A stretch of DNA of 64,000 bases, taken from the NCBI RefSeq assembly GCF_020687385.1, contig NZ_JAJEQM010000002.1:124001-188000 (forward strand), read 5' to 3'. Source of the DNA: Hominilimicola fabiformis. GTDB taxonomy: Bacteria > Bacillota > Clostridia > UBA1381. Of this stretch, positions 60,781-64,000 are shown in pieces. The position numbers and the translations under genes were made by a program. Under the pieces are notes generated by a model that was not told the DNA's origin, did no database searches, and was given only the letters and a program-made list of their open reading frames with translations. Each line of letters begins with the position of its first letter. Position 1 is the first letter of the stretch.

Positions 60781-62925
60781 ATGATTGTCAGAAACGGAAA
60801 AACAACGCACCTTATCGGCAGAGATATAAGTTATATAATGTTTGAAAACGAGGACGGAGACCTTTTGAATTTTCATTTCGGAAAAAAGATAGCGGATATT
60901 GATTATTCGCAAATGAAAGAAGAATGGGAAGAAAAGTGGGGGTTTGTTTCAAACAGATTTTGTCTTGACAATTATCCGCAGGAATATCCGTCTTACGGCT
61001 ATTCTGACTTGAGAAATCCGGCATATCAGGTTGTAAATAAATTCGGAAATGCTGTTTCAAGACTTGTGGTGAAAGAATATATAATTCATAATGAGTGTGC
61101 CGTTCAAACCGACGGTATGCCTTGTCTTTTCAATAAGAATAAAAAAGCTGATACGCTTGAAGTTGTATTATATGATGAAATTATCGACTTGGAAGTGCAT
61201 TTATATTATACGGTATTTGACGAGTACAATATAATCGCCAGACATACTGTAATTATAAATAAATCAGACAGTGATATTAAGCTTTTGAGTGCGTATTCGG
61301 CAAGTATTGATTTACCTATGGACGACTATGAAATGATACATTTTGCAGGTTCGTGGGGACGTGAGAGAGCAATGCACAGAACAAAGCTTGAAATGGGAAT
61401 GAAAGCTGAAGTCGAAAATGCAAGAGGCGGAAGCGGACATCAGTTAAATCCGTTTTCAATGATTACTTCGGTTGGCGCGGACGAAACACATGGCGAAGTT
61501 TACGGATTTTCACTTGTATACAGCGGTAATCATTCCACAGTCGCAAAAATAGACCAATTCGGCAATTTAAGAGTACAACAGGGAATTAATCCGCATCAGT
61601 TTGAATGGATTTTAGAACCGAACGAAAGCTTTTGTACACCGCAGTCTGTAATTTGTTATTCCGACAGCGGTATCGGTGCTATGACAAGAGAGTATCACGA
61701 CGTTTTCAGAAACAATTTGATGAGAAGTAAATGGGTAAACAAAAAACGTCCTATCCTTATAAATAATTGGGAGGGTACATACTTTGATTTTACCGAAGAA
61801 AAGTTACTTCAAATGGCTGAAAAGGCTCATCAGGCGGGTGTTGAGCTGTTCGTGCTTGATGATGGTTGGTTCGGAAAGAGGAACAATGATACGTGCAGTC
61901 TGGGCGATTGGAAAGTTAATTATGATAAATTACCGTCGGGTATAGACGGATTGGCGGAAAAAATAAATAAAATCGGTATGAAATTCGGTTTGTGGTTTGA
62001 ACCTGAAATGATAAGTCCGGATTCGGATTTATACAGAGAACATCCCGATTGGGCAATTCATATTGACGAAAGAGAAGGAGTTCAGTCAAGAAATCAAATG
62101 GTGCTTGATTTGAGCAGAGATGAGGTTTGCGAATATGTTATAAATGCGGTGAGCGATATACTTGCAAATGCAAATATTGAGTATGTGAAGTGGGATATGA
62201 ACAGACAGCTTACAGATATGCCGAGATTGGGATATAATCACGAATACACGCTCGGTTACTATAAAATAATGTCCGCAATAACCGAAAAATTCCCTAATAT
62301 TTTATTTGAGGGCTGCAGTGCCGGCGGCGGTAGATTTGACGCGGGAGTGCTTGCATATATGCCGCAAATATGGACGAGTGACAATTCGGACGCAATAGCA
62401 AGACTTAAAATGCAGTATTCGACTTCAATGTGTTATCCTGTTTACAGCATATCTTCTCATGTAACAGCGTCGCCAAATCATCAATGCGGACGTGATACGT
62501 CTTTAAAAACAAGGGCAGATGTTGCATATTGCGGAACATTCGGATATGAGCTTGACGTTACAAAGATGTCCGATGAAGAATTTGAAGAAATCAAAGCACA
62601 GATTAAATTTGAAAAGAGAATACAAGACCTTATGTGTAACGGTGACTTGTACAGATTGATAAATCCGTATGAAACGAATTATTGCAGTTGGGAAGTGGTT
62701 TCAAAGGATAAAAAGCATATATTTGTTATGGCTTGCAAAGTGCTTGCGGTTGCACAAACAAAGAGTGAAAAAGTTAAATTACAGGGACTTGATACGAATA
62801 AACAATATAGAAATACATTTACAGGTAAAGTTTACAGCGGTGATTTTCTGATGTATCACGGTATAAGAGCCAATTATGAAATGAAAGATTTTTCAACTGT
62901 TGTATTTGAATTTGCAGAGATATAA
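60781..62925 (+). CDS. aga: Alpha-galactosidase, glycoside hydrolase family 36
   Basis: The enzyme frees galactose from melibiose, raffinose and plant galactosides. The 714-residue protein has an N-terminal beta domain, then a TIM barrel with VLDDGWFGKRN, KWDMNR (nucleophile Asp472), EGCSAGGGRFD and TSDNSDAIARL (acid/base Asp534), and a C-terminal beta domain. There is no signal peptide, so it acts in the cytoplasm on imported sugars; a transporter is not in the window. Length fits GH36 family members. A GGAGG site precedes the ATG. Confidence 0.95.
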   Translation: MIVRNGKTTHLIGRDISYIMFENEDGDLLNFHFGKKIADIDYSQMKEEWEEKWGFVSNRFCLDNYPQEYPSYGYSDLRNPAYQVVNKFGNAVSRLVVKEYIIHNECAVQTDGMPCLFNKNKKADTLEVVLYDEIIDLEVHLYYTVFDEYNIIARHTVIINKSDSDIKLLSAYSASIDLPMDDYEMIHFAGSWGRERAMHRTKLEMGMKAEVENARGGSGHQLNPFSMITSVGADETHGEVYGFSLVYSGNHSTVAKIDQFGNLRVQQGINPHQFEWILEPNESFCTPQSVICYSDSGIGAMTREYHDVFRNNLMRSKWVNKKRPILINNWEGTYFDFTEEKLLQMAEKAHQAGVELFVLDDGWFGKRNNDTCSLGDWKVNYDKLPSGIDGLAEKINKIGMKFGLWFEPEMISPDSDLYREHPDWAIHIDEREGVQSRNQMVLDLSRDEVCEYVINAVSDILANANIEYVKWDMNRQLTDMPRLGYNHEYTLGYYKIMSAITEKFPNILFEGCSAGGGRFDAGVLAYMPQIWTSDNSDAIARLKMQYSTSMCYPVYSISSHVTASPNHQCGRDTSLKTRADVAYCGTFGYELDVTKMSDEEFEEIKAQIKFEKRIQDLMCNGDLYRLINPYETNYCSWEVVSKDKKHIFVMACKVLAVAQTKSEKVKLQGLDTNKQYRNTFTGKVYSGDFLMYHGIRANYEMKDFSTVVFEFAEI

Positions 62926-62929
62926 AATA

Positions 62930-62960
62930 AAGGCTGATGACAAAAATCATCAGCCTTTTA
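62930..62960. terminator. Bidirectional terminator between aga and mtaB
   Basis: AAGGCTGATGA and TCATCAGCCTT pair perfectly around CAAAAA with A and T runs on the sides. Confidence 0.9.
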
Positions 62961-64000
62961 CTATTCAACTATTTTTCCGATAACAATTCCGTTTTCGTTT
63001 CTTTCAAGAAGAACATTTCTGAATTGGTCGTTTAAATCTATATCGGACGGTGCGTGGACTGTAATGTAATTATCTGTTTTACCCTCAAAAAGTCCGTCTT
63101 TTGCAGGTTGTTCAAAAAGTACACGCATTGTTTTGCCTATAAAACGATTTATAAATTCATCACGCGTTTTCTGTGTTTCGGCGATTATTATTTTACTTCG
63201 CTTTTCTTTTACGTCCGGTGAAATTTGGTTTGGACGTTTTGCGGCTGGTGTTCCGCGACGTTGCGAATATTGGAAAACATGGGCGTCGGCAAATTTTATA
63301 TTGCGTACAAATTCAACTGTTTTATTAAATTCTTCATCACTTTCATCAGGAAAACCGACCATTATATCAGTAGTGATTGCAACATCGTCAAATGCCTCTC
63401 TTAAACCGTCCACAATGCCTTTAAATTGAGCGGTTGTATACTTTCTGTTCATACGTTTTAATGTTTCGTCACAACCGGATTGAAGCGATATATGGAAGTG
63501 GTGACACAGCTTTTTAGAATCCTTAATGCTGTCTATAAATTCCTGATTTAAAGTCATCGGCTCAATAGAAGAAAGACGTATACGCTCAACGCCGTCAATC
63601 TTGTCAACGTCCATAATTAAACTTTCAAGCGTTGTGTCACCGAGATCGACACCGTATGACGCAACATGAATACCGACAAGGATAATCTCTTTAAAGCCGT
63701 TGTGTGCAAGCTCCTTGATTTCTCTTACAACATCATCTTTTGCTCTGCTGCGAACAGGACCTCTGGCATAGGGGATAATGCAGTAAGAACAAAACTGATT
63801 GCAGCCCTCTTGAATTTTAATAAATGCACGGGTTCTATTTGAATATTGCTTTATTTGAAGTTCTTCAAATTCGTGGTTACTCATTATATCCGAAACGTGA
63901 TTAATGTTTGATTCGGTGTTAAGTTCTTCAACAAGCGTAACAATGTTCTTTCTGTCTTTTGTGCCGAGTACAAGATTAACACCCTCAATGGCAAGAACTT
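62961..64000 (-). CDS. mtaB: tRNA t6A37 methylthiotransferase MtaB, 5' end cut by window edge
   Basis: MtaB adds a methylthio group to threonylcarbamoyl-adenosine 37 in tRNAs that read ANN codons. The frame is open to base 64000 on the minus strand, so the N-terminal MTTase domain lies outside the window. The visible part holds LVLGTKDRKNIV, the radical-SAM site EGCNQFCSYC, then IILVGIHVASYG, RLSSIEPM, LQSGCDETLKRMNR and a C-terminal TRAM domain (from about FIGKTMRVLFEQ). An internal ATG at 63884 is not the real start, because homologous sequence continues upstream of it. Confidence 0.93.
   Translation of the reverse strand, partial: VLAIEGVNLVLGTKDRKNIVTLVEELNTESNINHVSDIMSNHEFEELQIKQYSNRTRAFIKIQEGCNQFCSYCIIPYARGPVRSRAKDDVVREIKELAHNGFKEIILVGIHVASYGVDLGDTTLESLIMDVDKIDGVERIRLSSIEPMTLNQEFIDSIKDSKKLCHHFHISLQSGCDETLKRMNRKYTTAQFKGIVDGLREAFDDVAITTDIMVGFPDESDEEFNKTVEFVRNIKFADAHVFQYSQRRGTPAAKRPNQISPDVKEKRSKIIIAETQKTRDEFINRFIGKTMRVLFEQPAKDGLFEGKTDNYITVHAPSDIDLNDQFRNVLLERNENGIVIGKIVE

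Noticed and set aside
1-64000. CRISPR arrays, transposases, prophage genes
   Set aside because: Reading through the window showed no repeat-spacer pattern, no transposase or integrase motif and no phage structural genes.

Overview
The window is chromosomal DNA from a spore-forming, anaerobic, low-GC Gram-positive bacterium of the class Clostridia (Bacillota). Endospore genes (gpr, spoVAD, spoVAE, cwlD) show the sporulation lineage. Pyruvate formate-lyase, a large FeoB ferrous iron pump, a biotin-dependent sodium-pump decarboxylase locus and several radical-SAM proteins point to a strict anaerobe, perhaps from the gut. The genus cannot be fixed from the sequence. Gene density is high and the core genome is orderly. 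I see no phage, insertion sequence, integron or CRISPR array.

Left part (1-16.7 kb). A partial ZIP metal transporter faces left. To its right runs a rightward housekeeping series: TrmH-type rRNA/tRNA methylase, dprA, topA, trmFO, and a small lipoprotein with an apparent thioredoxin fold but no CxxC. Spore protease gpr follows, then a YfmF/YfmH peptidase pair, spoVAD-spoVAE (no spoVAC alongside), an overlapping aroE-aroK-Rrf2 regulator group, cwlD, and serC-serA for serine synthesis.

Metal and redox part (16.8-26.9 kb). pflB-pflA face left, followed by a DtxR-type metal regulator, then rightward feoA-feoA-feoB and a Cys-rich mini-protein. The same 20-bp palindrome type, TGGTTAG-N6-CTAACCA, sits just downstream of the pflB -10 box and in the feo promoter region. 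The DtxR-type protein may therefore link iron uptake and PFL expression. Next come a MarR regulator, an ABC exporter gene cut short and joined to the tail of a membrane-fusion-protein gene (a deletion scar), and an orphan sulfite/nitrite-reductase-like ferredoxin protein.

Middle part (26.9-47.7 kb). A leftward WalR-WalK-YycI-like cell-wall signalling group and tmcAL are followed by rightward nifS-nifU, whose promoter carries an ArsR/SmtB-like inverted repeat. The fatty-acid operon comes next: fapR behind a clear FapR box, then plsX, fabH, fabK, fabD, fabG, acpP and fabF. It leads into rnc, a radical-SAM gene, smc and ftsY. A small zinc-ribbon protein and a HIRAN-like protein close the part.

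Right part (47.8-64 kb). Two leftward tRNA genes (Gln-CTG, Leu-GAG) and a DD-carboxypeptidase precede an RluB-type pseudouridine synthase. A five-gene locus then combines methylmalonyl-CoA-decarboxylase-like carboxyltransferase, gamma subunit, biotin carrier, sodium-pump beta subunit and an oxaloacetate-decarboxylase-type alpha subunit without its own biotin domain. Last come proC, a dGTPase-like gene, a wall-anchored protein with its class B sortase, tRNA-Arg(CCT), a divergent AraC regulator / GH36 alpha-galactosidase pair with a palindromic control region, and a partial mtaB.
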